64,000 nt of DNA, taken from contig NZ_JASISV010000001.1 in the NCBI RefSeq assembly GCF_030063305.1, positions 1,178,001-1,242,000 of the forward strand, in the 5' to 3' direction. This DNA comes from Salinibacterium sp. G-O1. Its GTDB lineage: Bacteria > Actinomycetota > Actinomycetes > Actinomycetales > Microbacteriaceae. Of this stretch, positions 8,970 through 17,805 are shown in pieces. How positions within the stretch are numbered: position 1 is the first letter of the stretch; the number at the start of each line of letters is the position of its first letter. The notes below the pieces were generated by a model that was not told the origin of the DNA, made no database searches, and worked only from the letters and a program-made list of their open reading frames with translations. The position numbers and the translations under genes are program-made.

Positions 8970-11750
8970 GTGGCTGCCAAACCACGTGTACACGAAGTCG
9001 CTGCCGAACTCGGCATCGATAGCAAGATTGCCCTTGCGAAGCTCAAAGAGATGGGCGAATTCGTCAAGGGCCCCTCATCCAGCATTGAACCGCCGGTTGC
9101 ACGCAAGCTGAAGGCTGCGTTGCTGGCCGACGGTGTGAAGCCCGCTGTTGCCGAGGCTCCGAAGGCTAAGGCGGCCCCCAAGGCCGCACCGAAGCCCTTC
9201 AACCCGGCCCCGCCAGCTCCCGAACCCGTTGTGGTTGCCGAGCCCGATCACGACGTTCCGGCTCCGGCCGCACCGCCGCTGACCGTGGCAGAGCGCCAGG
9301 CGCAGGCCGAGGCGCACGCCGCGGAGCAGGCGCAGGCTCAGGCCGCTGAGGCTGCGGGCCAGTCGGCCCCGGCAACGGATGCGACCCCCGGTGCAGCAGC
9401 GCCGACCCCGTCTGGCATTCCGCGTCCGGGGCAACCTCGCCCCGGAAACAACCCGTTCGCGTCGAACCAGGGCATGTCTCGCCCCGGCATCCCGCGTCCG
9501 GGCAACAATCCTTTTGCGTCGAACCAGGGCATGGGCCGCGCGAGCGCACCAGGTGCGGTTCCGCGTCCGGGAGCTCCTCGTCCCGGCGGACCGGGCCAGG
9601 GAGCACGTCCCGGCGGCTTCGGCCAGCGTCCGGGTGGTCCCGGTGGAAACTTCCAGCAGCGTCCCGGCGGACCCCGCCCGGCCGGTGCCGGCGGATTCCG
9701 TCCCGGTGGCGCTCCCGGTGGCGCTCCCGCCAACAACTTCGGCCCGAACCGCCCGCCCGCGGGTGGTGCTGGCGGCCGCGGCCGCGGCCCCGGTGGTGGA
9801 ACCGCTGGTGCTTTCGGTCGCGGTGGCGGCAAGAGCAAGGCTCGCAAGTCGAAGCGCACGAAGCGCGCCGAATTTGAGCTGAGGGAGGCTCCGTCGCTGG
9901 GCGGCGTCAGCGTTCCTCGTGGAGACGGCAAGACTGTCATCCGCCTGCGTCGCGGTGCATCCATTTCGGATCTGGCCGACAAGCTGGAGACGATAACCGG
10001 ATACTCGGTTCAGCCGGGCGCCCTGGTGACGGCTCTCTTCCACCTCGGACAGATGGCCACGGCCACCGAGTCGCTCGATGAGGGCACCTTCGAGATTCTC
10101 GCGGGCGAACTCAACTACAAGATCGAAATGGTTTCGCCCGAGGATGAGGACCGCGAGCTTCTCGCAGGCTTCGACCTCGACCTCGACCAGGAGCTTGAAG
10201 ACGAGACCGACGAGGATCTTGAGATCCGTCCGCCCGTCGTCACCGTCATGGGTCACGTCGACCACGGTAAGACCAAGCTGCTCGACGCGATCCGTCAGGC
10301 GAACGTTGTAGCAGGTGAGGCCGGTGGCATCACCCAGCACATCGGTGCCTACCAGGTGTGGACCGAGCACGAGGGCTTCGAGCGCGCCATCACCTTCATC
10401 GACACCCCGGGCCACGAGGCGTTCACCGCCATGCGTGCTCGTGGTGCGCAGGTCACCGACCTCGCGATCCTGGTGGTTGCCGCGGACGACGGAATCATGC
10501 CGCAGACCGTGGAAGCACTCAACCACGCGCAGGCAGCGGGCGTTCCGATCGTTGTCGCAGTGAACAAGGTCGACAAGCCTGGGGCGAACCCGGCAAAGGT
10601 GCGCCAGCAGCTCACCGAATTCGGTCTCATCGCGGAAGAGTACGGAGGAGACACGATGTTCATCGACGTCTCCGCGCTGAACAACGTCGGTATCGACAGG
10701 TTGCTTGACGCCGTACTCCTGACGGCGGATGCCGGGCTCGACCTTCGCTCCAACCCGAACAAGGATGCCCGTGGTGTCGCCATTGAGGCGAAGCTCGACA
10801 AGGGTCGCGGTGCTGTTGCTACAGTGCTGATCCAGTCGGGAACGCTGCGAGTCGGTGACTCCATCGTCGCCGGAACGGCCCATGGCCGCGTTCGCGCGAT
10901 GATGGACGAGAACGGCGATCCCGTGCTCGAGGCATTCCCGTCGCGTCCCGTTCAGGTACAGGGGCTTTCGAGTGTTCCTCGTGCCGGCGATACCTTCATC
11001 GTCACCGAGGAAGACCGCACGGCTCGTCAGATCGCTGAGAAGCGTGAAGCCGTCGAGAGGAACGCGCTGCTGGCCAAGGCCCGCAAGCGCATCAGCCTCG
11101 AAGACTTCACCAAGGCGCTCGAAGACGGCAAGGTCGAATCGCTCAACCTCATCATCAAGGGTGACGTTTCCGGTGCCGTCGAGGCGCTGGAAGATTCGCT
11201 GCTCAAGATCGAGGTCGACGACAGCGTGCAGCTGCGGATCATCCACCGCGGTGTCGGTGCTGTTACCGAGAGCGACGTCAACCTCGCGACCATCGACAAC
11301 GCGATCATCATCGGGTTCAACGTGCGACCAGACACGAAGGCGCGCGAACGTGCGCAGCGTGAAGGTGTGGATGTGCGTTTCTACTCGGTCATCTACGCGG
11401 CGCTCGAGGAGATCGAAAGCTCCCTCAAGGGCATGCTCAAGCCCGAGTTCGAAGAAGTGCAGTCTGGTGTTGCCGAGATCCGCGAGGTGTTCCGTTCCTC
11501 CAAGTTCGGAAACGTCGCCGGTGTCATCGTGCGCTCCGGAATCATCACCAGGAACGCGAAGGCTCGCGTCATCCGTGACGGTGTGGTCGTCGGCGATAAC
11601 CTCGCCATCGAATCACTGCGTCGCTTCAAGGATGACGTCACCGAGGTTCGTACGGACTTCGAGGCCGGAATCGGCCTTGGCAAGTTCAACGACATCCAGA
11701 TCGGTGACGAGATCGAGACGATCGAAATGAAGGAAAAGCCGCGGGTCTAG
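8970..11750 (+). CDS. infB: Translation initiation factor IF-2
   Basis: GTPase that delivers fMet-tRNA to the 30S subunit. The 926-residue product has an N-terminal IF2_N helix domain, a long G/P/R-rich disordered region with repeated [13 protein letters not shown] units at about residues 160-195, then the G domain with GHVDHGKT near 427-434, DTPGH and NKVDK, and the two C-terminal beta-barrel domains separated by the linker helix. The GTG at 8970 follows AGGAGA. An actinobacterial-length low-complexity N-terminus is seen. A large inverted repeat lies between its stop and rbfA. Confidence 0.98.
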   Translation: MAAKPRVHEVAAELGIDSKIALAKLKEMGEFVKGPSSSIEPPVARKLKAALLADGVKPAVAEAPKAKAAPKAAPKPFNPAPPAPEPVVVAEPDHDVPAPAAPPLTVAERQAQAEAHAAEQAQAQAAEAAGQSAPATDATPGAAAPTPSGIPRPGQPRPGNNPFASNQGMSRPGIPRPGNNPFASNQGMGRASAPGAVPRPGAPRPGGPGQGARPGGFGQRPGGPGGNFQQRPGGPRPAGAGGFRPGGAPGGAPANNFGPNRPPAGGAGGRGRGPGGGTAGAFGRGGGKSKARKSKRTKRAEFELREAPSLGGVSVPRGDGKTVIRLRRGASISDLADKLETITGYSVQPGALVTALFHLGQMATATESLDEGTFEILAGELNYKIEMVSPEDEDRELLAGFDLDLDQELEDETDEDLEIRPPVVTVMGHVDHGKTKLLDAIRQANVVAGEAGGITQHIGAYQVWTEHEGFERAITFIDTPGHEAFTAMRARGAQVTDLAILVVAADDGIMPQTVEALNHAQAAGVPIVVAVNKVDKPGANPAKVRQQLTEFGLIAEEYGGDTMFIDVSALNNVGIDRLLDAVLLTADAGLDLRSNPNKDARGVAIEAKLDKGRGAVATVLIQSGTLRVGDSIVAGTAHGRVRAMMDENGDPVLEAFPSRPVQVQGLSSVPRAGDTFIVTEEDRTARQIAEKREAVERNALLAKARKRISLEDFTKALEDGKVESLNLIIKGDVSGAVEALEDSLLKIEVDDSVQLRIIHRGVGAVTESDVNLATIDNAIIIGFNVRPDTKARERAQREGVDVRFYSVIYAALEEIESSLKGMLKPEFEEVQSGVAEIREVFRSSKFGNVAGVIVRSGIITRNAKARVIRDGVVVGDNLAIESLRRFKDDVTEVRTDFEAGIGLGKFNDIQIGDEIETIEMKEKPRV

Positions 11751-11760
11751 CCCCGTGGTG

Positions 11761-11864
11761 GAGGCGGTCCGGGATTTCGATTCCGGGCCGCTCCCGGCGC
11801 CGGCCCTTCGGGCGGCGCTGCCAGACCCAGCTTGCGGCCCGGAATCGAAATCCCTCCCCGCCTC
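11761..11864. repeat. Long inverted repeat between infB and rbfA
   Basis: Two 31-nt arms (11761-11791 and 11834-11864) are complementary except for a three-base patch (TCC facing TCC-type mismatches). The 42-nt centre holds a second hairpin, GCGCC-G-GCCC / GGGC-GGCGC around TTC. The whole could fold into one extended stem in the infB-rbfA transcript. No transposase or target duplication is visible. Confidence 0.85.
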
Positions 11865-11909
11865 TACGCTGGGAGTAGTCCCGTTGGTGAAGGAAAGTAG
11901 AGGAATCTC

Positions 11910-12386
11910 ATGGTTGACGCAGCTCGCGCCGCGAAAATGGCGGACCGCATCCAGGTCATCGTTGCCAAGACACTCGAGCGAGGGCTCAAAGATCCTCGCA
12001 TGGGGTTTGTCACCATCACCGACGTCAAGGTGACGGGGGACCTGCAGCACGCTTCGGTCTTCTACACCGTGTACGGCACCGACGAGGAGCGCCTCGACAG
12101 CGCCGCTGCGCTGAAATCGGCCACCGGAATGCTGCGCAGCGAACTGGGCAAGAACCTCACGGCTCGTCTCACCCCGAGCCTCGAGTTCATCCCCGATGGG
12201 ATCCCGGAGAACGCCGCCCTCATCGAGTCACTGCTGGCCGAGGCCGCAGCGCGCGACGCGGCGGTGGAGACGCAGAAGAAGACGGCGACGTACGCCGGCG
12301 ACGAAGATCCTTATGTCAAGCCGAGGGCCATCATCGAGGATGAGGACAACTTCGATGACGAGGACGAGGCCGAGTCACTTAAGTAG
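11910..12386 (+). CDS. rbfA: 30S ribosome-binding factor A
   Basis: Small KH-fold protein needed for late 30S maturation and cold adaptation. The 158-residue product starts AARAAKMADRIQVIVAKTL and contains GFVTITDVKVTGDLQHASVF, both typical of RbfA. A C-terminal acidic tail (about residues 135-158) is common in actinobacteria. GAGGAA precedes the ATG. The last 12 nt overlap the 3' end of the convergent Fpg/Nei gene, so the two transcripts must overlap. Confidence 0.96.
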   Translation: MVDAARAAKMADRIQVIVAKTLERGLKDPRMGFVTITDVKVTGDLQHASVFYTVYGTDEERLDSAAALKSATGMLRSELGKNLTARLTPSLEFIPDGIPENAALIESLLAEAAARDAAVETQKKTATYAGDEDPYVKPRAIIEDEDNFDDEDEAESLK

Positions 12387-13250
12387 TCGCGACAGCACGC
12401 GGTCGGCGAGAGGTTTGCCGCCCGTCTGGCACGTTGCGCAGTACTCGAGACTGGAGTCGGCGAAGCGCACCTGGCGCACGACGTCTCCGCAGACCGGGCA
12501 TTGCTGCCCTGCTCTGCCGTGAACCTGCAGGTGCGATTTCTTCTCCTGCTTGAGCTCTGACGGCGCGAGACCATCCGCGCGCGCGATGGCGTCCCTCAGA
12601 GTGGACTGGATCGCGGCATAGAGGCGGGAAACCTCGCCTGGACCCATCGATGCCGGCGCAAACGGCGACATCCGGGCCGTGTGCAGAATCTCGTCGGAGT
12701 ACGCGTTGCCGATGCCGGCGATGATGGCCTGGTTGCGCAGCAAGCCCTTGATCTGCGTACGGCCGGCGCCCGCCAGGATGCCTGCAAGAACACTCTCGGT
12801 AAAATCCGGGCCGAGCGGATCCGGGCCAAGGCTCGCGACTCTGGGGACCTCGGCCGCATCCCGCACGAGGTGGATCGCGAGCGATTTCTTCGTCCCGGCC
12901 TCCGTGATGTCGACGCCGGAGCCGTCGTCAAGCACAAGCCGAGCGGCCAGTGGGCCCCGCCCAGGCGCCGTGGACGGCTTCGGTGCGGAGTCGCGCCAGC
13001 GGATCCAGCCAGCGCGGGCCAGATGAATGAGCAGATGAAGCCTGTCGTGGTCGACACCGTCGAAGGCGATGTCGAGATATTTTCCGTGGCGGGTGATGGG
13101 CCCGACCGTGCGCCCGGCGAGGCTGGAGACCTGCGGGTCGAACGTCTTCAGTGCGGCGAACGAGACCACGTCGAAGCTGGCCACCACCCGCCCAGACAGA
13201 CGCGGGCTGAGGTCATTCACGAGTGCATGCACCTCGGGAAGTTCCGGCAT
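12375..13250 (-). CDS. Fpg/Nei-family DNA glycosylase
   Basis: Base-excision DNA glycosylase/AP lyase of 291 residues. It begins MPELPEV; after Met removal the N-terminal proline is the catalytic nucleophile, which fixes the start at 13250 rather than an upstream in-frame codon. The H2TH region contains IKGLLRNQAIIAGIGNAYSDE written in two parts (IKGLLRNQ at one end, IGNAYSDEIL at the other). A zinc finger CPVC ... CATCQ follows. The arginine that normally sits five residues before the third cysteine is a serine here, so lesion range may differ from classical Fpg. It is downstream of mutY in the same direction, giving a compact oxidative-damage repair pair. Confidence 0.88.
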   Translation of the reverse strand: MPELPEVHALVNDLSPRLSGRVVASFDVVSFAALKTFDPQVSSLAGRTVGPITRHGKYLDIAFDGVDHDRLHLLIHLARAGWIRWRDSAPKPSTAPGRGPLAARLVLDDGSGVDITEAGTKKSLAIHLVRDAAEVPRVASLGPDPLGPDFTESVLAGILAGAGRTQIKGLLRNQAIIAGIGNAYSDEILHTARMSPFAPASMGPGEVSRLYAAIQSTLRDAIARADGLAPSELKQEKKSHLQVHGRAGQQCPVCGDVVRQVRFADSSLEYCATCQTGGKPLADRVLSRLLK

Positions 13251-13320
13251 GTTCCCCAGTGTGCGCGGCACAGCCGTCATCCGTCCACCCCGCCTGCCGC
13301 CCCGTCCGCCCTCTCCCCAT

Positions 13321-13401
13321 TGGAAATTCAGGAAATCGCGCCGGGAACAACTCCCTCACGCGCGTCTGGCGAGCTTCCCGACGCGGTTTCCTGAATTTCC
13401 A
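13321..13401. repeat. Inverted repeat between mutY and the Fpg/Nei gene
   Basis: TGGAAATTCAGGAAATCGCG at 13321-13340 pairs with its reverse complement at 13382-13401 with one mismatch. Inside, CGGGAA and TTCCCG form a second stem. It lies in the 170-nt gap between two genes read on the minus strand and could act as a terminator-like or processing structure. No T tract follows. Confidence 0.85.
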
Positions 13402-13423
13402 TCGGAATGCGCGCGGGAATGCG

Positions 13424-14290
13424 TCAGGGCAGCTCGTAGGCGCCGAGCCCGTCGGCGACCACGAGGCCGTCGGCCCGAAGGCTGGCGAGGGCGCGCGCGA
13501 GTTGCGTCGCATCCGGCCACAGGCCCTCGATCTCACTGTCGGAGACCGGGATGTCGCTCCCGCGGAGCTCGGCAAGGATGAGCCCGCGCACTTGACGGTC
13601 ACTGCCACCGAACGCCGCCTGGACCGCAGCGCGCGGTCCGCTGTACGCGGGATAGCCGGCGGCGCGCCAAGCGCAGCTGTCGGCGATCGGGCAGTCGGCA
13701 CACTTGGGCGCGCGTGCCGTGCACACCAGGGCGCCCAGTTCCATCATCCCCGCGTTGAAGAGGCGGGCGGCGGCCTCGTCACGGGGGAGCAGGGTCTCCA
13801 TGGCTGCGAGGTCCCTGCGGGTCGATGCCGGCCCCGCCTCGCCCTGGCCGAGAACGGCTCGCGCGATCACCCGCCGCACGTTGGTGTCGACCACAGGATG
13901 CCGCAGGCCGAACGCGAACGCGGCGACGGCCCGCGCTGTGTAGTCACCGATGCCCGGCAACGTCAGCAGTTTCTCAACCTCGGAAGGAACCTCGCCGCCG
14001 TGCTCCTCGGTGATGACCACCGCCGCGGCGTGCAGCCGCAGTGCGCGACGCGGATATCCGAGCCGCTCCCAGGCGCGAACGGCGTCACCGGGAGGCGATG
14101 AGGCGAGCGCGGTCGGGGTCGGCCACCGCTCAAGCCACTGCTCCAGTCGCGGAATGACGCGTGCCACCGGAGTCTGCTGCAGCATGATTTCGCTGACGAG
14201 GATGCCCCACGCCCCGAATCCCTCGCGCCGCCATGGCAGGTCGCGCTGGTTGTCGAGAAACCAGTCATTCACGGCGCCGGCGATGCTCAC
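13424..14290 (-). CDS. mutY: A/G-specific adenine glycosylase MutY
   Basis: Removes adenine mispaired with 8-oxoguanine. The 288-residue product has the catalytic glutamate in SEIMLQQTPV, a helix-hairpin-helix with LPGIGDYTA, the catalytic aspartate in VVDTNVRRV, and a [4Fe-4S] cluster motif C-x6-C-x2-C-x5-C near residues 196-212. The C-terminal 8-oxoG recognition domain is short compared with E. coli MutY (350 residues), as often in actinobacteria. The GTG at 14290 is six bases from a TAGGTT -10 box, so the transcript is probably leaderless. Confidence 0.95.
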   Translation of the reverse strand: MSIAGAVNDWFLDNQRDLPWRREGFGAWGILVSEIMLQQTPVARVIPRLEQWLERWPTPTALASSPPGDAVRAWERLGYPRRALRLHAAAVVITEEHGGEVPSEVEKLLTLPGIGDYTARAVAAFAFGLRHPVVDTNVRRVIARAVLGQGEAGPASTRRDLAAMETLLPRDEAAARLFNAGMMELGALVCTARAPKCADCPIADSCAWRAAGYPAYSGPRAAVQAAFGGSDRQVRGLILAELRGSDIPVSDSEIEGLWPDATQLARALASLRADGLVVADGLGAYELP

Positions 14291-14296
14291 TCGGCA

Positions 14297-14306
14297 AACC
14301 TAGACT
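14297..14306. promoter_or_regulatory. Bidirectional -10 region between mutY and the kinase gene
   Basis: AACCTAGACT contains TAGGTT on the minus strand (14302-14297, six bases from the mutY GTG) and TAGACT on the plus strand (14301-14306, seven bases from the kinase ATG). The two boxes share the TA at 14301-14302. Confidence 0.6.
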
Positions 14307-14313
14307 GGATGCC

Positions 14314-14955
14314 ATGGCAGAGCCAATCCCGCTTCCTTCGGCGGCGACCGCGCGCCGCGACCTGCTCGACTCGCTGTCAGATGAGTTCCTTCACAACTAC
14401 GGCAGGGGCCGGACGCTGTTGGCGATCGACGGCACCGCCGGTGCCGGCACGTCGACGTTCGCCGATGCGCTTGCGACGCGAATGGGCAGGGGTGGGCATT
14501 CGGTCTTTCGCGCATCCATCGACCACTTCCGTCGTTCCCACGAAGCCAGCACCGCGCGCGCGGCCGATTCTGTCGACGGCTTCTACCGTGACTCGTTCGA
14601 CTACGACCTGTTTCGCCGCGTGCTGGTCGGTCCGTTCAGGCTGGGTGGCAGCACCGGCTTTGTCACGGCGGCGTTCGATGTGGAACGCGACGCCCCGGTC
14701 GAGATGAAGTGGCAGACCGGGCCGAGGGATGCCACGCTGATCGTCGACGGGGCCTTCCTGAATCGCCCAGAGCTGCGGGGCCTGTGGAACTTCTCGGTCT
14801 GGCTCGAGTCGGGTGTTGGCTCCAGCAACAACCCGCAGATCGAGGGGGCACATGCCCTGTACTCTGCCGAGTCCAGCCCGCGAACACGGGCGACCGCGAT
14901 CGTCGATAACTCGATTCCTGAGCTGCCCCGCAGGGTTTTTGCGGACAGCTGCTAG
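14314..14955 (+). CDS. P-loop kinase related to uridine kinase
   Basis: A 213-residue P-loop protein. Walker A is GTAGAGTST at about residues 37-45 and the following SIDHFRRSH and FDYDLFRRVLVGPFR resemble the substrate and lid regions of uridine kinase/phosphoribulokinase-like enzymes, so nucleoside or sugar phosphorylation is likely. The start ATG is seven bases from a TAGACT box. The gene ends directly against panE on the other strand, with the stops TAG and CTA abutting. The exact substrate cannot be assigned from sequence alone. Confidence 0.8.
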   Translation: MAEPIPLPSAATARRDLLDSLSDEFLHNYGRGRTLLAIDGTAGAGTSTFADALATRMGRGGHSVFRASIDHFRRSHEASTARAADSVDGFYRDSFDYDLFRRVLVGPFRLGGSTGFVTAAFDVERDAPVEMKWQTGPRDATLIVDGAFLNRPELRGLWNFSVWLESGVGSSNNPQIEGAHALYSAESSPRTRATAIVDNSIPELPRRVFADSC

Positions 14956-15957
14956 CTACGACGGCTGCTGGCTGCGTTCGACGACCTGAGCGGGCGAGAG
15001 AAACACACCGCTCGACTCGACGTCGTGCACCATGGCGGTCAGCGCAGCGTTGATGGGTGCGGTGCGCCCGAGCGCCTTCGCCGCGTTCACGACCGCACCG
15101 TTGAGATAGTCAATTTCGGTGGGCTGCCCCCGCCGGATGCTTTGCAGGGTGGACCCAGGGTTGGGGGTCGCCCCGACGCGTGCACTCATGAGCATCGGCA
15201 GCAGCTGTCCGAGCCACAGCGGCAGGTGTGAGAAGAGGCGAAGCCCCCGGCGGGAGAGCCCCTGAAGCTTCTCGAATCGCACGCCACTCGTTCCCGCGAC
15301 GCGCACATTTTCACGCATGCTCGCGGTCATGATGCGCCTCAGCTGGGGATTCTTGATCACCGCCTGCACGCTCAGCCCGGTGATCGCCGGCAGCGCATTG
15401 ACCTGGTTGATCACGAGCTTGGTCCACTGGGCGCCCACGAAGTTGGCCACCACCGTGGTCGGCATCACCTCGGCGAGGATCTTGGCCGCGTAGCGCGCTG
15501 GCACATCGCTGACACCTGCCGCCACGCCGAGATAGGTCGGGCCGGCCGTGGTGACGCAGATCTCGCCGGGGGTCAGGTACGAGGTTGCGAAGGTTGCAAG
15601 CCCACCGACGATGTCTGAGCGCGGGGATGCCTTCCGGGCGGTGGCCATGCCCTCGAGGCCGTTCTGAATCACGACGACGGGAACGCCACGCAGCATCCTG
15701 GAATTGGCGGCAATGGCCGCTGGCGCATCCTGGGCCTTGGTGGCCACGATGACCAGTTCGGCGCCGCGTGTCATCAACTCATTCGCGAGAACCATGGCGG
15801 TGTAGTCGCCCCAGGCGCCCGTCAGTCGAATGCCGCCTTCTCGAATCGCATCCAGATTGTCGCCGCGCGCCGTCACCTCAACGTCGTGGCCGGCTCGTGC
15901 GAGCATGGCAGCAATCGCTCCGCCAACGGCCCCGGATCCGATGACGGCTACTCTCAT
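14956..15957 (-). CDS. panE: 2-dehydropantoate 2-reductase (ketopantoate reductase)
   Basis: NADPH-dependent reductase of pantothenate and CoA synthesis. The 333-residue product begins MRVAVIGSGAVGGAIAAML, a Rossmann GxGxxG, and has the KLVINQVNALPAITG segment that carries the catalytic lysine of the family, followed by the C-terminal helical domain. Some actinobacteria use such proteins on other 2-keto acids, so panE is the likely but not proven name. The transcript looks leaderless: TAGGAT at 15964-15969 lies six bases from the ATG. It is read away from truB. Confidence 0.88.
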   Translation of the reverse strand: MRVAVIGSGAVGGAIAAMLARAGHDVEVTARGDNLDAIREGGIRLTGAWGDYTAMVLANELMTRGAELVIVATKAQDAPAAIAANSRMLRGVPVVVIQNGLEGMATARKASPRSDIVGGLATFATSYLTPGEICVTTAGPTYLGVAAGVSDVPARYAAKILAEVMPTTVVANFVGAQWTKLVINQVNALPAITGLSVQAVIKNPQLRRIMTASMRENVRVAGTSGVRFEKLQGLSRRGLRLFSHLPLWLGQLLPMLMSARVGATPNPGSTLQSIRRGQPTEIDYLNGAVVNAAKALGRTAPINAALTAMVHDVESSGVFLSPAQVVERSQQPS

Positions 15958-16009
15958 CCTCAGATCCTAGGCGGCCGCACACCCCGGCGGTGACGCAGCA
16001 ACCAGACGG

Positions 16010-16015
16010 TAACCT
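16010..16015 (+). promoter_or_regulatory. -10 box of a leaderless upstream ORF before truB
   Basis: TAACCT is followed by six bases and GTG, the same geometry as many leaderless genes in this window. The start it marks is that of a 9-codon ORF, not of truB. Confidence 0.55.
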
Positions 16016-16021
16016 GAACGG

Positions 16022-16051
16022 GTGATGTTCATCGCCGCGGAGAACGCGTGA
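16022..16051 (+). CDS. Putative leaderless 9-codon upstream ORF of truB
   Basis: GTG at 16022, six bases after a TAACCT box, opens a nine-codon reading frame (MMFIAAENA). Its TGA at 16049-16051 overlaps the truB GTG at 16048 as GTGA, and GGAG inside it lies at the right distance to serve truB. This would couple truB translation to termination of the small ORF. No peptide function is suggested; whether it is translated is an inference from geometry. Confidence 0.5.
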   Translation: MMFIAAENA

Positions 16052-16974
16052 AACCGCCCAGCAATCCCACCAGTGGCATCGTTCTGGTCGACAAACCGCA
16101 GGGCATCACCAGCCACGACGTGGTGGCCCGTGCCAGGAAGTCGATCGGCACCCGCAAGGTCGGCCATGCGGGAACGCTCGACCCGATGGCGACGGGCCTG
16201 CTGGTGCTCGGTGTTAACAACTCCACGAGGCTGCTGACCTGGGTGGTCGGACTCGACAAGGAATACACCGCCACCATCCGATTGGGGGCAGACTCGAACA
16301 CCGATGACGCGGACGGTCAGGTCGGCGAGCCGGTGGATGCCGCGACCCTCGCCGCGGTCACCGACACCGAGATCGCGTCCGGTGTGCTCGCCCTTACCGG
16401 GCCTATCCTGCAGCGGCCGAGCTCGGTGAGCGCCATCAAGGTGGGCGGTAAGCGCGCGTACGCGCTGGCCAGGGAGGGCGAGGAGGTTGTGCTCGCCGAA
16501 AGGCCGGTCACCATCGGCGCGTTCGAGGTGATCGCCACGAGGCGGGGGGAGTGGCTCGATCTGGATGTCCGGGTGGAATGCTCCACTGGGACGTACATCC
16601 GGGCCCTCGCGCGCGATCTTGGTGCCGCACTCGGTGTGGGCGGGCATCTCACGGCGCTGCGCAGAACGCGCATCGGTCCCTTCACCGTGGGGGAGGCATC
16701 CGGTATCGAGGCCGACCTTGCCCAGACGATGCTCGACCCCGCTGAGGTCGCCTCTGCCCTCTTCGACCGCGCTGACCTGACGGCTCAGGAGGCAATCGAC
16801 CTGGCGCATGGCAAGCGGATTTCGCTGAGCGTCGACTCGCCAGGGCCGATCGCGGCGGTGTCTCCGGAAGGCCGGCTCATCGGTCTAGTGGAGAACATCG
16901 ACGGCAGGGCACACGTGCTCGTCAACTTCCCACCAGACCTCCCCCCGGCGGCGACAGAGACGGCGAGCGAATGA
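16048..16974 (+). CDS. truB: tRNA pseudouridine(55) synthase
   Basis: Makes pseudouridine at position 55 in the T-loop of tRNAs. The 308-residue product shows the family opening GIVLVDKPQGITSHDVV and the catalytic aspartate (D45) in GHAGTLDPMATG. The RPSSVSAIKVGGKRAY and ECSTGTYIRALARDLG regions match TruB, with an actinobacterial C-terminal extension. The GTG start has GGAGAA five bases upstream and overlaps the stop of a tiny upstream ORF. It overlaps the next gene as ATGA. Confidence 0.97.
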   Translation: MKPPSNPTSGIVLVDKPQGITSHDVVARARKSIGTRKVGHAGTLDPMATGLLVLGVNNSTRLLTWVVGLDKEYTATIRLGADSNTDDADGQVGEPVDAATLAAVTDTEIASGVLALTGPILQRPSSVSAIKVGGKRAYALAREGEEVVLAERPVTIGAFEVIATRRGEWLDLDVRVECSTGTYIRALARDLGAALGVGGHLTALRRTRIGPFTVGEASGIEADLAQTMLDPAEVASALFDRADLTAQEAIDLAHGKRISLSVDSPGPIAAVSPEGRLIGLVENIDGRAHVLVNFPPDLPPAATETASE

Positions 16975-17339
16975 TCGAGTGGTTCGAGAACGTGCAGGTC
17001 GCCGTGGCGATCATTGTGGGGCTGGGGTGTATCGTGCTCGGCCTGGCCGGTCGCACCCCCAACGACTACACCCTGGGCGCGACCCTGCTGGTGGGAATCC
17101 TGTTGATCGCCCAACTCGTTGTCTCCCTCGTGGCGCCCGCCACCGGCAATTTACCTACCGGCAGCGGGCTCGAATTCTGGGTCTATCTCGTGTCTGCGGT
17201 GCTCATTCCACCGGCCGCGATCGTGTGGGCCCTGATCGACCGAAACCGCTGGAGCACCGTCATTCTCGGGGTGGCCTGTCTCGCCGTCGCCGTCATGCTG
17301 GTCAGGATGGGCCAGATCTGGTTCGTGCAGGTCGCGTGA
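16971..17339 (+). CDS. Small four-helix membrane protein, function unknown
   Basis: A 122-residue, very hydrophobic protein with about four membrane helices (near residues 8-26, 35-53, 68-88 and 96-114). It is translationally coupled to truB through an ATGA overlap. I recognise no named family. Its place between truB and ribF, with a second small membrane protein following, suggests a conserved actinobacterial cluster, but no role can be inferred from sequence. Confidence 0.75.
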   Translation: MIEWFENVQVAVAIIVGLGCIVLGLAGRTPNDYTLGATLLVGILLIAQLVVSLVAPATGNLPTGSGLEFWVYLVSAVLIPPAAIVWALIDRNRWSTVILGVACLAVAVMLVRMGQIWFVQVA

Positions 17340-17378
17340 GCGAGAGCGTGGGCGTCTTTCGCCTAAAGTTGAGTCGAT

Positions 17379-17804
17379 ATGGCTAACAACGGATCTTCTC
17401 GCGCGGTCGGGGTAGGGCGGGTACTCATCGCCGTTTACGCGATCCTCGCGCTCGCGGCAACGGCTCGGTCGTTCGTTCAGATCGTCGGGAAATTCGACGT
17501 TGCACCGATCGCCTACCTGTTGAGTGCGTTGGCTGGCCTCGTCTACATCCTCGCAACCGTGGCGCTGCTGCGAAAAGGTGACACCTGGTATCGCATCGCC
17601 TGGATCACCATCATTTTCGAACTCGTGGGCGTGCTCCTGGTGGGCACGCTGAGCGTCATCGACCCCGTGCTCTTCCCGGCAGATACGGTGTGGTCGTTCT
17701 TCGGCCGGGGCTACCTCTTCATCCCCCTCGTCCTTCCGATCCTCGGGATGCTCTGGTTGTACCGATTGCGTCCGGTGGACACCGTCCCGAGTGCCCAGAG
17801 CTGA
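17379..17804 (+). CDS. Integral membrane protein, function unknown
   Basis: A 141-residue protein with four predicted membrane helices (about residues 14-30, 45-64, 72-93 and 108-128). The segment ALLRKGDTWYRIAW between helices is the most distinctive part. A TAAAGT box nine bases before the ATG may give a very short leader. The stop lies two bases before the ribF ATG, so both are probably co-transcribed. No function is assigned. Confidence 0.75.
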   Translation: MANNGSSRAVGVGRVLIAVYAILALAATARSFVQIVGKFDVAPIAYLLSALAGLVYILATVALLRKGDTWYRIAWITIIFELVGVLLVGTLSVIDPVLFPADTVWSFFGRGYLFIPLVLPILGMLWLYRLRPVDTVPSAQS

Positions 17805-17805
17805 G

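Noticed and set aside
9075-11246. Long open frame on the minus strand opposite infB
   Set aside because: It is a codon-bias shadow of infB in high-GC DNA, with no ribosome site and repetitive composition.
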